DNA from: Bryobacterales bacterium
GTDB taxonomy: Bacteria > Acidobacteriota > Terriglobia > Bryobacterales > Bryobacteraceae
Direction of reading: 5' to 3'
Length of the DNA stretch: 64,000 nt
Assembly (NCBI GenBank): GCA_026954325.1
Contig: JAIXKK010000222.1
Span: 1 to 64,000 of the forward strand
Within the stretch, counting starts at the first letter, position 1, and each line of letters starts with the position of its first letter. The notes under the pieces were generated by a model. It was not told the DNA's origin, did not search any database, and worked only from the letters and a program-made list of their open reading frames with translations. A program made the position numbers and the translations under genes. Of the stretch, positions 26,371 through 35,394 are shown piece after piece.

Positions 26371-27640
26371 TGCCTGGTCCGCCTGACATGATCGCTGTGT
26401 TTGCGGACCTCGACCGGTTCCCGGAACCGCGTCGAATCGGACTACTGCGCAGGCACGTTGGCCGTGGTGGCGAGGTATTTTCCTTTGAGTACGACCGCGA
26501 TTGGCTCAGGACTTCTGATGCCTTCAGCTTCGACCCTGATTTGGGGCTGGTTCAGGGCCCCCAGTATCCGGCGTCGAATCGTGCCAACTTCGGCGTTTCC
26601 TCGACTCTGCTCCCGATCGATGGGGCCGCGTCCTCATGCAGCGGCGGGAGAACCTTCGGGCAAGGCGCGAGGGGCGCGCCGCTCGGTCCCTCTCGGATTG
26701 GGACTTCCTGTTGGGAGTTCACGACGAAACGAGGCTTGGGGCTCTTCGCTTCCAGGATCTGGCGACCGGAGGGTGGCTAGATACCGGGAATGCGCTGGCT
26801 GCGCCCCCGATCACTTCATTGCGCGAACTCCAGGCGGCCAGTTTGCGCTTCGAGCAAAGCGCCGATGATAACGATGCCGGTGATCAGGAAAGATGGCTTG
26901 CCCAACTGTTCGCGCCCGGATCATCGCTGGGTGGCGCGCGGCCAAAGGCTTCCATTCGAGACGAGCACGGAGAGTTGTGCATCGCGAAGTTTCCCAGCAG
27001 GCAAGACCGTCGCGATATTGGCGCGTGGGAACTGGTGGCTCACCGGTTGGCCGCGAGGGCGGACATCAGCGCGCCGCCGGTGCGCGGCATCCGCGTGCCG
27101 GGCAGCGCGTACACGACCTTTGTGGCAAAACGATTTGACCGCGCCGCGGGCGGCCGGCGCCTGGCTTTCGTCTCCGCGATGACCCTCACCCAAAGGACCG
27201 ACGGCGAACAGGGGTCGAGTTATCTCGAGCTGGTTGATCTGCTGCAATCGCAAGGGGCTCACGCTCAGGCGGACTGCCGCGAACTGTTTCGTCGCGTGGT
27301 CTTCAGCATCTTAATTCACAACACAGACGACCACCTGCGCAATCACGGCTTCCTTCTTGGCCCTGGTGGCATCGTCATCTCACCTGTCTTCGACATCAAT
27401 CCGGCAGTCGATCGAAACGAACTCGCTCTGGCGATCAACGAGGTGGAATACACGTGCGATGTGGCGATTGCCATGGAAGCTCACGGAGCTTATGGATTGA
27501 ACGCCACCGAAGCAAAAACGATCATCTCGAAAACACGAGGAGTGGTCGCTTCCTGGCGATCCGAAGCGGTGCGGCTTCATATCCCAAGCGCCGAGCAGGA
27601 ATTGATGGCCAAGGCATTCGCGTCGAAGGACACGCATTAG
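26370..27640 (+). pseudogene. hipA: HipA-family serine/threonine kinase toxin, frameshifted
   Basis: The N-terminal part is read from ATG 26370 to 'YPASNRANFGV'; the natural continuation 'FLDSAPDRWGRVLMQRRE' and the whole kinase domain lie in another frame to 27640. The break is at the TTT of 26596-26598, where one extra base (TTTT) would restore a single protein of about 423 residues. Downstream motifs are intact: 'SLGGARPKAS', 'FVAKRFDR', catalytic 'HNTDDHLRNHGFLL' and 'SPVFDINP'. As sequenced, translation stops at 26780 and no kinase is made unless frameshifting occurs or translation reinitiates at ATG 26636. A sequencing error is also possible. HipA normally phosphorylates an aminoacyl-tRNA synthetase. 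Confidence 0.8.
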
Positions 27641-27933
27641 AACCGATTTCCCGGATGGCGATCCTTCAACTGCGTGAAACCAGGGCTCTAGGAGAGAGGG
27701 CTCTCAATGGTCCGCATGCTTCTTGGAGATTCGTGGCGTGCCCTTATTAAGGATATCCGGGCTTGGTCTACTGAAGCGCCTCCGCTGCCGCGGGCGCGCT
27801 GCCGATTGAAGGATTCTGGCCGCTCGCGGCAGTTACCTTCCTTTCGCTACGCAGACAACTTCCCGCGCCGGCCACGTGAATGCACTCGGGGGCCACGCGC
27901 GGGTGTATCGTACCAGAAAGGAGATCACACACC

Positions 27934-28281
27934 ATGCTGAATCGCGTGTTCCTTTGTTTCGCCCTCCTCGGGTCCTTCCTGCTGGCAGCGGCGGATGTCA
28001 ACGGCACTTGGAAAGCGGAGTTCACCAGTCCCGACGGCCAGCAGCGCACCAATACGTTCCACTTCAAAGTGGATGGGGACAAACTCACCGGCACGGTGGC
28101 GGGCTCGCAGGACGAGACTCCCATCGAGAACGGCAAGATCAGCGGTGACAGCATTTCGTTCACCGCCGAGCGTCCCTTCGGCAAGTTCACCTACAGCGGC
28201 AAGGTGAGCGGAAACGAGATGAAGCTCAAAGTGGAGTTCGGCGACAACGCCTTCGAGATAACGGCGAAACGTACACAGTGA
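27934..28281 (+). CDS. Small exported beta-rich protein of unknown function
   Basis: A 115-residue protein with a signal peptide ('FLCFALLGSFLLAAAD') and a beta-rich mature part beginning 'VNGTWKAEFTSPDGQQRT' with a lipocalin/avidin-like alternation of strands ('GTVAGSQDETPIENGKISGD'). Such small 'NGTWK' proteins are common in Acidobacteria and Planctomycetes; none has a firm function. ATG 27934 follows AAAGGAG. The stop is 2 bases from the convergent EamA gene end. Confidence 0.7.
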   Translation: MLNRVFLCFALLGSFLLAAADVNGTWKAEFTSPDGQQRTNTFHFKVDGDKLTGTVAGSQDETPIENGKISGDSISFTAERPFGKFTYSGKVSGNEMKLKVEFGDNAFEITAKRTQ

Positions 28282-28283
28282 GT

Positions 28284-29186
28284 TCAACCCAGGTTGGTGA
28301 CCAGCATCACTCCGCCGAGGACGAGAAGCGCGCCGAGCATGGTGATGGCGGTCACGGGCTCGCCGAGAAACAGTCCGCCCATCCAGATGGTGAAGATCGG
28401 GCCTACCGACCCGACAATGGCGACGCGGCTGGGACCGGCTCTGCGGATGGCTTCCGACGTCATCCATATCGGGAGCGCGGTCGAGACCACGGCCAGGGCC
28501 AGCACCTGGCTGTACATGGCGGGTGGAATCCGCAGCGCCGCGACAGGGCGTGTCACAAAGAAGTGCCCCAGGATAAACACGGCGGAGATGGACGCGGCAA
28601 TCCCCGTGAACCGCATGGCCCCAAGTTTGCGAATCAGTTCATTGTTGCCTACCAGGTAGAAGGCATAGGCAACGGAACTCGCGAACACCAAAGCTCCACC
28701 GGTCCACAAGGCGCGAGGCGTTTCGCTCAGCCGCAGGTCGCTGACGAATACGGCGGCAATGCCGGAGAACGAAAGCAGAAGCGCCAGCACCTCGCGGCCG
28801 TGCACCGGCTTGCCGTACAGCACAACCGCCAGCGCCATGACGATGGTGGGATAGAGGAACAGAATCAGGCGTTCCAGGGCGGCTGATATGTATTGCAGGC
28901 CGAGGAAATCGAGCAGGCTGGCAAAGTAATACCCGAGAAACCCAAGCCACCCGAGAGCCATCCAGTCGCGGCGGGTGATGGCCGCGGGAGTCCTGCGTCC
29001 GCTGAACCAGGCCATCCATAGAAAGAACGGGAGGGCGAAGAGCATCCGCAGGGCAAGCAGCGTCACCGGGTCCACGCGCGATTGGGCGTAGACGATCTTG
29101 ATGAAGATCGCCTTGGCGGAAAATCCGATGGCGGCAATCAGCGCGTAAAGAGGCCCTATCCAGTTGCGTTTCGGGTGGGTGGTCAA
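28284..29186 (-). CDS. EamA-family (DMT) transporter
   Basis: A roughly 300-residue membrane protein with ten hydrophobic helices in two EamA repeats, including 'LIAAIGFSAKAIFIKIVYA' near the start and 'GPIFTIWMGGLFLGEPVTA' near the end, both typical of drug/metabolite transporters. Substrate unknown. The frame is open to 29282, but that would overlap the divergent DinB gene; TTG 29186, preceded by GGAAG, gives a protein starting just before the first helix and is preferred. No in-frame ATG exists at this point, so the exact start is uncertain. Confidence 0.82.
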   Translation of the reverse strand: MTTHPKRNWIGPLYALIAAIGFSAKAIFIKIVYAQSRVDPVTLLALRMLFALPFFLWMAWFSGRRTPAAITRRDWMALGWLGFLGYYFASLLDFLGLQYISAALERLILFLYPTIVMALAVVLYGKPVHGREVLALLLSFSGIAAVFVSDLRLSETPRALWTGGALVFASSVAYAFYLVGNNELIRKLGAMRFTGIAASISAVFILGHFFVTRPVAALRIPPAMYSQVLALAVVSTALPIWMTSEAIRRAGPSRVAIVGSVGPIFTIWMGGLFLGEPVTAITMLGALLVLGGVMLVTNLG

Positions 29187-29219
29187 GGCGGAGTTCTTCC
29201 ATTGTGGCAAAGTGAGGGG

Positions 29220-29687
29220 ATGAACGTGAAACAACGGTTGGAGAAGGTGATCCGGCGCAGCGTGGAAGGACATGCCTGGCACGGTCCATCGGTGAAGGAG
29301 AGCATCGCCGGATTAAACGCGGAGCAGGCGGCGTGGTCACCGGAGCCAAACCTCCATGGCGCGTGGAAGTTGATGCTCCACCTGACGCCATGGATGGAAG
29401 AGGTGACAGAACGCATGCATGGGCGCCATCACAACGAGCCGCTGCGTGGCGACTTTCCGGACACTGGGGAAATCAACGAGGAGAGCTGGGGGGAGGCGCA
29501 ACAGGATCTCGAGACCGCGCTGAAGGGACTGCTGGCGGCGCCCGAGCAGTTCCCCGAGGAGCGGCTCATGGAGCGCACGGTAACCGAGAAAGGCCCGGGG
29601 TTGCCGTACTTCGACGTGCTGGCCGGCGTGGCGCGGCACAACGCCTATCACGCCGGACAGATCGTGATGATGCGGAGAATGCGTTGA
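29220..29687 (+). CDS. DinB-family metal-binding protein
   Basis: A 155-residue four-helix-bundle protein of the DinB/YfiT type. Three histidines in the family pattern are visible: H54 ('LMLHLTPW') and H140 and H144 ('ARHNAYHAGQI'). Relatives are thiol-dependent transferases or of unknown role. ATG 29220 has GTGAGGGG immediately upstream. It is divergent from the EamA gene by about 30 bases and ends 4 bases before the convergent threonine ammonia-lyase stop. Confidence 0.85.
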   Translation: MNVKQRLEKVIRRSVEGHAWHGPSVKESIAGLNAEQAAWSPEPNLHGAWKLMLHLTPWMEEVTERMHGRHHNEPLRGDFPDTGEINEESWGEAQQDLETALKGLLAAPEQFPEERLMERTVTEKGPGLPYFDVLAGVARHNAYHAGQIVMMRRMR

Positions 29688-29691
29688 CCGC

Positions 29692-30915
29692 CTATTCGTA
29701 AACGTCGCGGTTGAGGACGCGCACGCCTGCTTCCTTCATGCGCACGAAGAAATCGGCCCTATGCTGCCTGTCTCGCGTCTCGATGGTGCAGTGCACGTTC
29801 ACCGCCATCACATTGGGCCCGGAGAAGGCGCGATCGTGAAGAACCTCCTTGATGCTGGCGCCCGTGGAAGCCACCAGGGAGGCAAACTGCGCGAGCCCTC
29901 CCGGCCGGTCGCTGATGACGGCGGTGAACCGGCACAGGCGGCCGTCGGTGACCAGGCCGCGTTCCACCACTCGGCTGAGGATCATCGGATCGATGTTGCC
30001 GCCGCAAAGAATGAGGACCACTTTCTTCCTTCGCAAGTGAACCAGCTTCCGGCTGAGGCAGGCGGCGAGCGAGGCGGCCCCGGCGCCCTCCACCACGCCT
30101 TTTTCCAACTCGACAAGGCGCAGAATGGCGAGCGCGATTTCGTCTTCGGTCACCTTGACGATGCGGTCGATGTGCGCGCGGGCAATGCGGAGCGCGCGTT
30201 CGCCTACGCGCGCCACGGCCAGGCCGTCGGCGAGCGTCGGACCAAGTTCGGCGGTAATGACCCGCCCGGCAGCCAGGGCGCGAGAGAAACTGTCGGCATT
30301 TTCGGGCTCGACGCCCACCAGTTCGATCGAGGGCCGGAGAGCCTTCACCGCAACCGCGATCCCGGCAATCAACCCGCCGCCCCCGATGGGGACCACCACC
30401 GCATCGGCATCCGCCGTCTGCTCCAGCACTTCGAGACCGATGGTTCCCTGCCCCGCGATAATCTCCGCGTCGTCGTACCCGTTGATGTAGCGAAGCGCTT
30501 CCTTCGCGGCAATCTCATCGGCCAGTTCCTTCCCGTCCACCAGCGATTCGCCATGAAGCAGCACCTTCGCGCCGTAGCGCCGGCAGGTTTCGCTCTTGAT
30601 CAGCGGGCTTTGTTTGGGCATCACCACCGTGACCGGGATTCCCAGCATCTTGCCGTGGTAGGCCAACCCAAGGGCATGGTTCCCTGCCGAGGCGGCGATC
30701 ACACCGCGCGAGCGCTGTTCAGCGGAAAGGCTGAGCAGGGCGTTTCGCGCGCCCCGCTCCTTGAAACTGCCCGTCACCTGCAGATATTCGCGCTTGCAAT
30801 AGACCTCGAACCCGCACACTTCCGACAGCGGAATGGAATGGGAGCACGCAGTCAGGGACACCGCCCCGGCTATCCGCTCGCGCGCGGCGACAATGTCTTC
30901 GAGAGTCACGCTCAT
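29692..30915 (-). CDS. ilvA: Threonine ammonia-lyase (threonine deaminase) with ACT domain
   Basis: A 407-residue PLP enzyme converting threonine to 2-oxobutyrate, the first step to isoleucine. The PLP lysine is in 'GSFKERGARNAL' (K52), the phosphate-binding glycine loop is 'VPIGGGGLIAG', and residues about 325-405 form one ACT domain ('FTAVISDRPGGLAQFASLV'). One short ACT domain and the length place it in the shorter TdcB/IlvA2 group rather than the 500-residue two-ACT enzyme. A decayed copy of its first 40 codons and upstream bases lies at 33945-34105, on the far side of the DUF1501/DUF1800 genes. Confidence 0.93.
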   Translation of the reverse strand: MSVTLEDIVAARERIAGAVSLTACSHSIPLSEVCGFEVYCKREYLQVTGSFKERGARNALLSLSAEQRSRGVIAASAGNHALGLAYHGKMLGIPVTVVMPKQSPLIKSETCRRYGAKVLLHGESLVDGKELADEIAAKEALRYINGYDDAEIIAGQGTIGLEVLEQTADADAVVVPIGGGGLIAGIAVAVKALRPSIELVGVEPENADSFSRALAAGRVITAELGPTLADGLAVARVGERALRIARAHIDRIVKVTEDEIALAILRLVELEKGVVEGAGAASLAACLSRKLVHLRRKKVVLILCGGNIDPMILSRVVERGLVTDGRLCRFTAVISDRPGGLAQFASLVASTGASIKEVLHDRAFSGPNVMAVNVHCTIETRDRQHRADFFVRMKEAGVRVLNRDVYE

Positions 30916-30978
30916 GGCGTGGTTTATGCTAACACCACTGCGCGCTCCGAGGCTGCCTGGGCGATGGCCGGCGGCTTC

Positions 30979-32322
30979 CTACCCGAGGAAACCGAGGTTC
31001 GCCGCCGGGAAATTGCCTATGTTCGGAAACACCGTGGGGAGTTCCCCCGCGGGAATTCCGAACCAGGAGGCCAGTGTGGCGCCGTACTGCTCCACCGAAA
31101 TACCGGGAATCCACCGCCCGCGTGTGTCTGTGTCGTCCGGCCCGCCCAGCGCAAAAGCGGGGAACGTGCCGTAGATCTGTCCGCCCTTCACCGCGCCACC
31201 CACTACCAGGTGATGACTCCCCCACGCATGGTCGCTGCCGTCGCCGCCGGTGGGCTGGAACGTGCGGCTGAAATCGGACTCCGTGAAGGTTGTGACATCC
31301 TGCGCCACGCCCAGTTCCTGGGTCGCCGCATAGAAGGCCTGGATTGCCTGGCTTAGTTGCGGATAGAGCGTGTTGTGCGCCGCAATCTCCCCGGTGTGCG
31401 TGTCGAATCCCCCGAGCGAACAGAAGAAGATTTGCCGGCTCATCCCGAGGTAGCCTGCCACCTGGATCACCTGCGCCACTTGTTTCAATTGCGCCCCGAG
31501 AGCAGTACCTGGGAACTGCGTCTTGAGCGGCGTTCCTTTCTCGAGCGCCTGGCTGAGTGCTGCGGCGTCGCCGATACTGTTGGACAGCGTGGCGTTCGCC
31601 GCCTGCGCCAGCGCCACGCCCGAATCGAGCTTCAGCAGGTTGTTGAGCGCCCGCCATCGCGCCTGCGAGACGGCGCTATTGTTGAACCCCGCAAGTTGCA
31701 GGCTCTGGCCGGGAGCCACGGCCACCGGTTGCGTCGTCGCGCCCGCGCCGAACAAGGCGTTTCCCGAAACCGAAAAGAATACCGGAAAGCCCGACGAATT
31801 CATCTTCCGCGAATCGACATAATCAGCCACGCGTCCCGCCCATCCCGTCGGGCTGTTGCCTTGCGCCACCGAAGTTTGCCACTGCAACTGCTGGTCGGAA
31901 TGCGAAAACAGGTTCATCGGAAGCGGCGTCTGCTGCGCCTGATACTGGGCGCGCGTCACCGGTTGCACCAGCGGCCCGGCGTTCGCCACCACCGCCAGTT
32001 CCTTCGATGAAAATAAATTCGATAATTCCGCCAGCTTTCCGTGGAATGCGTACGGCGCATTTGCCGTGCTGTAAACCGCCGGACCTAACTGTGATGCCGT
32101 GAGCGCCAAAGCGCCTCGAATGGATGTGTATGCCTTGAAATTTGTGTCATCCATCGGAATGATAGTGTTGTTGGAATCGTTTCCTCCGTACAGAAAGACA
32201 CATACCAGCGCCCGATAACCCGAGTCGTTCTGCGCCATCGCGGGCAGCAGCCCAAACGGCCGCAACGCCAATGTTCCCACGGAAGCCGCCGCAACCCGTA
32301 CAAATCCCCGTCGTGTAATCAT
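30979..32322 (-). CDS. DUF1501 protein, Tat-exported
   Basis: A 447-residue protein with a clear twin-arginine leader ('MITRRGFVRVAAASVGTLAL'). The body has the DUF1501 pattern: 'ALVCVFLYGGNDSNNTIIPM', 'GGFDTHTGEIAAHN', 'FTESDFSRTFQPTGGDGSDH' and 'WGSHHLVVGGAVKGGQIYG', resembling the alkaline phosphatase/sulfatase-like fold. No enzymatic activity is established for the family. It starts 13 bases after the DUF1800 stop behind AGGAGGAG. The two families almost always occur as a pair, so a joint export or cell-surface role is likely. Confidence 0.92.
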   Translation of the reverse strand: MITRRGFVRVAAASVGTLALRPFGLLPAMAQNDSGYRALVCVFLYGGNDSNNTIIPMDDTNFKAYTSIRGALALTASQLGPAVYSTANAPYAFHGKLAELSNLFSSKELAVVANAGPLVQPVTRAQYQAQQTPLPMNLFSHSDQQLQWQTSVAQGNSPTGWAGRVADYVDSRKMNSSGFPVFFSVSGNALFGAGATTQPVAVAPGQSLQLAGFNNSAVSQARWRALNNLLKLDSGVALAQAANATLSNSIGDAAALSQALEKGTPLKTQFPGTALGAQLKQVAQVIQVAGYLGMSRQIFFCSLGGFDTHTGEIAAHNTLYPQLSQAIQAFYAATQELGVAQDVTTFTESDFSRTFQPTGGDGSDHAWGSHHLVVGGAVKGGQIYGTFPAFALGGPDDTDTRGRWIPGISVEQYGATLASWFGIPAGELPTVFPNIGNFPAANLGFLG

Positions 32323-32335
32323 TGCTGTTCTCCTC

Positions 32336-33877
32336 CTACTGAACCACCTGGTATTCGCTTGATGTCAGGACAATATACAAAGCCGCCTGCGCCTTCGCCT
32401 TGGACGTGGTTGCCGCGTCAGCCGCGTCCTTCGCCGCCTGTCTGAGTTCCCGCGACATTGCGCCATGCACGAAAACATAGCTGATGTAGTCGAGCAACTC
32501 ATCCGCGTTTGCCGCCTTCGCGACGAACGGCGACAGGTCCAGCATCGTGGAACCGTCCAGCTTCCCATAGATCGCCGTATTGACCAAATCGGCGCGGTTG
32601 GCGGCGGTCTGTGTTGAATGGATCTGAAATTCCGGACCGAGCAGGCCGCCCGCAATGCGGTTCATCGGCGAGAAATAGCTGAATACGCTGGGCGCGTTGA
32701 ACAGGTTTTGCCCCAATGTGGCGGCATACCGGTTGAGGGTGTTTGCCGGGGTGATGGTTGCGTTCAGCCCGCGCAGCAGGTTCGACAGAAAAAGAACCGG
32801 TTCCCGAAGATGGCCGTAAGTTGCGTCCCGGACAGTTTCAGGACTGTCGCCGGACCGCGCGTCCTGATCCGTGAGAATTGCGAGAATCACCGATTTCATA
32901 TCCCCCTCGGTGCTCGTAAACACCTGGGATACGCGCTGCACGTACGCCGGGCTCGGATTACTCGTGACCATGTGCTGAATCAGTTGCTTGGAGACGAAAG
33001 GAGCCGTGGTCGGGTGCGCCATTATGGCATTGAGCACGCTCTCGAGATCCTGCTCCGCGGTTTGCCCGGCGGGAATGGTGATGTTGTGAAAGATCGCCTT
33101 TGACGTGACATCGTGCTGCGCCTCAACCGCGATCATCTGCCCGATGTAATACGGCGGATTGTTAACCCTGGATGCCGCGCCCGGAGCAACCGGATACGTC
33201 CACCCGGTGAAGGCCTTCGCCATATTGGTCACCACGGCCTGATTGTAAGTGGGGACAGGTATATGGCTTGCGTCCAGCACCGGGCTGCCGTCGGGATTCA
33301 GTTCGATCAGCCCCAAGGTAAAAAGCTGCATCAGTTCGCGCGCGTAATTTTCATTGGCGGCAGTGCCTTTCGCGGCATTCCCTTTGCGGTTGTTTGCCAC
33401 GTTCAAATAGGTCCCCATGGCGGGGCTGAGCGTCACGGCTTTAATAATGTCGCGGTAATTGCCGAAAGCGTTATCCCGGAAGATTCTCCAGTATGGCGGA
33501 AACGCGTATGCCGGACGGACCGACACCTGCGACACCACCCACATCTGGGACAGAATGAACGCTACGCGCTGGCGTAACTGATCCCGCCCGTTCACGGTAT
33601 TCGCGAAAAACGCCGCCTGCACCGGTCCAAGGTTGCCATTCGACTTGCCGGCTGAGTCTAATATGGGCTGGTCGGGCAGGTCCGACGGTTCAGCGGCGAA
33701 CTGCGCCCCCAGCCAGTCCGGGATTCCCACCCGCGCCAGTTCCGATATCGATTCCGGCGTAGGCCCCCATGTCGCCTGGTCCAGAAAGCGCGCCGCCGCC
33801 CGGTCCGTCATGACTCGCGCGCCGGTTTGACTGAATCCCAGAACTGAGAACATCATCACAGCGAAGATTGTTTTCAT
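32336..33877 (-). CDS. DUF1800 secreted protein
   Basis: A 513-residue protein with a signal peptide ('MKTIFAVMMFSVLGFSQTG') and the DUF1800 hallmarks 'AARFLDQATWGPTPESI', 'RQRVAFILSQMWVVS', 'NENYARELMQLFTLGLIELN' and 'VTNMAKAFTGWTY'. ATG 33877 is preceded by GGAGGAGG; an in-frame ATG 18 bases upstream has no ribosome site. Function is unknown; the gene forms an operon with DUF1501. Upstream of it lies a decayed ilvA 5' fragment instead of a normal promoter region. Confidence 0.92.
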   Translation of the reverse strand: MKTIFAVMMFSVLGFSQTGARVMTDRAAARFLDQATWGPTPESISELARVGIPDWLGAQFAAEPSDLPDQPILDSAGKSNGNLGPVQAAFFANTVNGRDQLRQRVAFILSQMWVVSQVSVRPAYAFPPYWRIFRDNAFGNYRDIIKAVTLSPAMGTYLNVANNRKGNAAKGTAANENYARELMQLFTLGLIELNPDGSPVLDASHIPVPTYNQAVVTNMAKAFTGWTYPVAPGAASRVNNPPYYIGQMIAVEAQHDVTSKAIFHNITIPAGQTAEQDLESVLNAIMAHPTTAPFVSKQLIQHMVTSNPSPAYVQRVSQVFTSTEGDMKSVILAILTDQDARSGDSPETVRDATYGHLREPVLFLSNLLRGLNATITPANTLNRYAATLGQNLFNAPSVFSYFSPMNRIAGGLLGPEFQIHSTQTAANRADLVNTAIYGKLDGSTMLDLSPFVAKAANADELLDYISYVFVHGAMSRELRQAAKDAADAATTSKAKAQAALYIVLTSSEYQVVQ

Positions 33878-33944
33878 GCCTCCTCCGTTACACAATCATT
33901 CGAACACCACCGCTGGCGATATGTTTCGGTCTATGTGTGGAGAT

Positions 33945-34069
33945 GCCTTCAATAGACATCGAAGCCGCACGCTTCGGATAGCGGGCCGGCGTGGGAGCAT
34001 GGGGTCAGGGAACTCCCTCCCGGCTATCCGCCGCGTGCGGCGCCAATGTCATCCGGAGCCACGCTCATG
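33945..34069 (-). pseudogene. Decayed 5' fragment of threonine ammonia-lyase gene
   Basis: On the minus strand from 34069 the sequence begins ATGAGCGTGGCTCCGGATGA, aligning with the intact gene's start ATGAGCGTGACTCTCGAAGA at 30915. Similarity continues with small gaps through GCCGCACGCG/GCCGCGCGCG, CGGATAGCCGGG (identical), GCTCCCA and TGCGG(C/G)TTCGA(T/G)GTCTATTG, to about 33945. A gap and an early stop after 14 codons make it non-functional. Similarity also extends upstream of the start (34070-34105 against 30916-30955), overlapping the end of the Spy-like gene. Identity looks roughly three quarters by eye. Confidence 0.8.
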
Positions 34070-34087
34070 CCGTGGCTTATGCCGGCG

Positions 34088-34570
34088 TCACCTGGCGCTC
34101 TGAGGCGCCTGCGAGTGGTGGCGCTCCATGAACCGCGCCCTCATGTTCTCATGCAGCCGGTCGAGCTTTGCCTTCTGATCGGGCGTCAGCGTGGAATAGA
34201 ACTTCGTCATCGACTTCAGGTCATTGGCGGCAATCTGAGAGACCAGCGGGCCAATGCCGTCGGCAATCTGCTGCAACCGAGCGTCGGAATTGCCGGCCTT
34301 CACGGCCTCGCGCGCCTGCTCGGCCGCCTGCTTGAGTTGGATGATGGCGTTCTGGTTTGATTGATGCGTGGTCTGCCACAGCGCTTTCGCCTCCGCCTGC
34401 TGCGCCGCGGTCAGATCGAGATAGTCCGTGGCGAATTGAAGCATCCGCTGCCCGCGGTGCATCCCGAAGGGGCCGAACCTCGGACCCATCTGGGCCCAGA
34501 TCGCAGCCGAGGCGGCAGTCAATGCAAGCACGGCTATCGCCGCGGTCAATACTTTTTTCCGGTTGGACAT
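34088..34570 (-). CDS. Spy/CpxP-like periplasmic protein
   Basis: A 160-residue protein with a signal peptide ('KVLTAAIAVLALTAASAAIWA') and a helical mature part holding two LTxxQ motifs: 'LDLTAAQQAEAKALWQ' and 'STLTPDQKAKLDRLH'. These define the Spy/CpxP family of periplasmic chaperones and stress sensors. It is divergent from an OmpR-type regulator and its kinase, just as cpxP is divergent from cpxRA in enterobacteria; the shared intergenic region holds a CpxR-like box. It probably feeds back on the kinase or protects envelope proteins (inference). Confidence 0.87.
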   Translation of the reverse strand: MSNRKKVLTAAIAVLALTAASAAIWAQMGPRFGPFGMHRGQRMLQFATDYLDLTAAQQAEAKALWQTTHQSNQNAIIQLKQAAEQAREAVKAGNSDARLQQIADGIGPLVSQIAANDLKSMTKFYSTLTPDQKAKLDRLHENMRARFMERHHSQAPQSAR

Positions 34571-34634
34571 GGTGTTTGGATAACCTCCTGATTACGAGGC
34601 TAACGGCGCACTCTTAACGGCTAGTGTGATGGAC

Positions 34635-34663
34635 GTAAGGGTTTGTAAATTCGCTTTTACAAA
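34635..34663 (+). promoter_or_regulatory. CpxR-like box and overlapping palindrome
   Basis: GTAAG-N5-GTAAA (34635-34639 and 34645-34649) matches the enterobacterial CpxR box GTAAA-N5-GTAAA except in one base. The second half overlaps a perfect 8-bp palindrome TTTGTAAA-TTCGCT-TTTACAAA (34642-34663). The array sits midway between the divergent Spy-like gene and the regulator gene, ideally placed for autoregulation. Confidence 0.65.
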
Positions 34664-34698
34664 TCTTTGCGGCCCGGCCGGGCAGGGCATGTTACAGT

Positions 34699-35394
34699 AT
34701 GGCCGTGCGCGTGCTCCTCATTGATGACGACACCGAGTTATGCGGCCTGCTCGACCGGTTCCTGCGCCGCGAGGGCTTCGAAGTCACCGCCGCGCACGAC
34801 GGCCCGAGCGGTCTCGAGGCGGCGCGCGCCGGGACCGCGGACATCGTGGTGCTCGACATCGGGCTGCCCAAACTGGACGGCTTCGGAGTGCTGCGAAAGC
34901 TGCGCGAGACCAGCCGCATTCCCGTCCTGATGCTCACCGCCAGGGGTGAGGATATCGACCGCATTGTCGGCCTCGAACTCGGCGCCGACGACTACCTGCC
35001 GAAACCTTTCAATCCCCGCGAACTGAGCGCCCGGCTCCGCGCCATTCTGCGAAGATTGGAGCCGCGCGAGGAGTCGCGCTCCGAGCGGATCGAGGTAAAC
35101 GGCGTGCGGCTCGATCCATCCTCGCGGGAAGTGACTCTCGACGGGCAGAAGGTGGAACTGACCACCGTGGAGTTCGACATTCTCCAGACAATGATGCAGG
35201 CTGCCGGACGCGTTCTCTCGCGGGATGCGATCATGGAGGCCCTCTACCAGCGCAAGACGTCCCCATTTGACCGCGCCATCGATGTTCACATCAGCCATCT
35301 GCGGAAAAAGCTTGAAACCGGGCGCACCCTGATCCGCACGGTGCGCGGCGTGGGCTACCAGTTCTGCCGCAGCGCCCGGGAAGCGGTCGAATGA
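34699..35394 (+). CDS. OmpR/PhoB-family response regulator, CpxR-like
   Basis: A 231-residue regulator. The receiver (1-120) has the acidic triad 'LLIDDDTE', the phospho-site in 'IVVLDIGLPKLDG' and 'GADDYLPKPFNPRELSARLR'. The winged helix (about 135-225) shows 'LTTVEFDILQTMMQAAGRVL', 'AIDVHISHLRKKLE' and 'IRTVRGVGYQF'. It resembles CpxR in wording and in its setting with a divergent Spy/CpxP-like gene and a downstream kinase. Its stop overlaps the kinase ATG by 4 bases (ATGA), so they are translationally coupled. Confidence 0.93.
   Translation: MAVRVLLIDDDTELCGLLDRFLRREGFEVTAAHDGPSGLEAARAGTADIVVLDIGLPKLDGFGVLRKLRETSRIPVLMLTARGEDIDRIVGLELGADDYLPKPFNPRELSARLRAILRRLEPREESRSERIEVNGVRLDPSSREVTLDGQKVELTTVEFDILQTMMQAAGRVLSRDAIMEALYQRKTSPFDRAIDVHISHLRKKLETGRTLIRTVRGVGYQFCRSAREAVE

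Noticed and set aside
29761..31356. 531-residue plus-strand open frame across ilvA and the DUF1501 gene end
   Set aside because: Runs through two supported genes on the other strand and has an unnatural composition.
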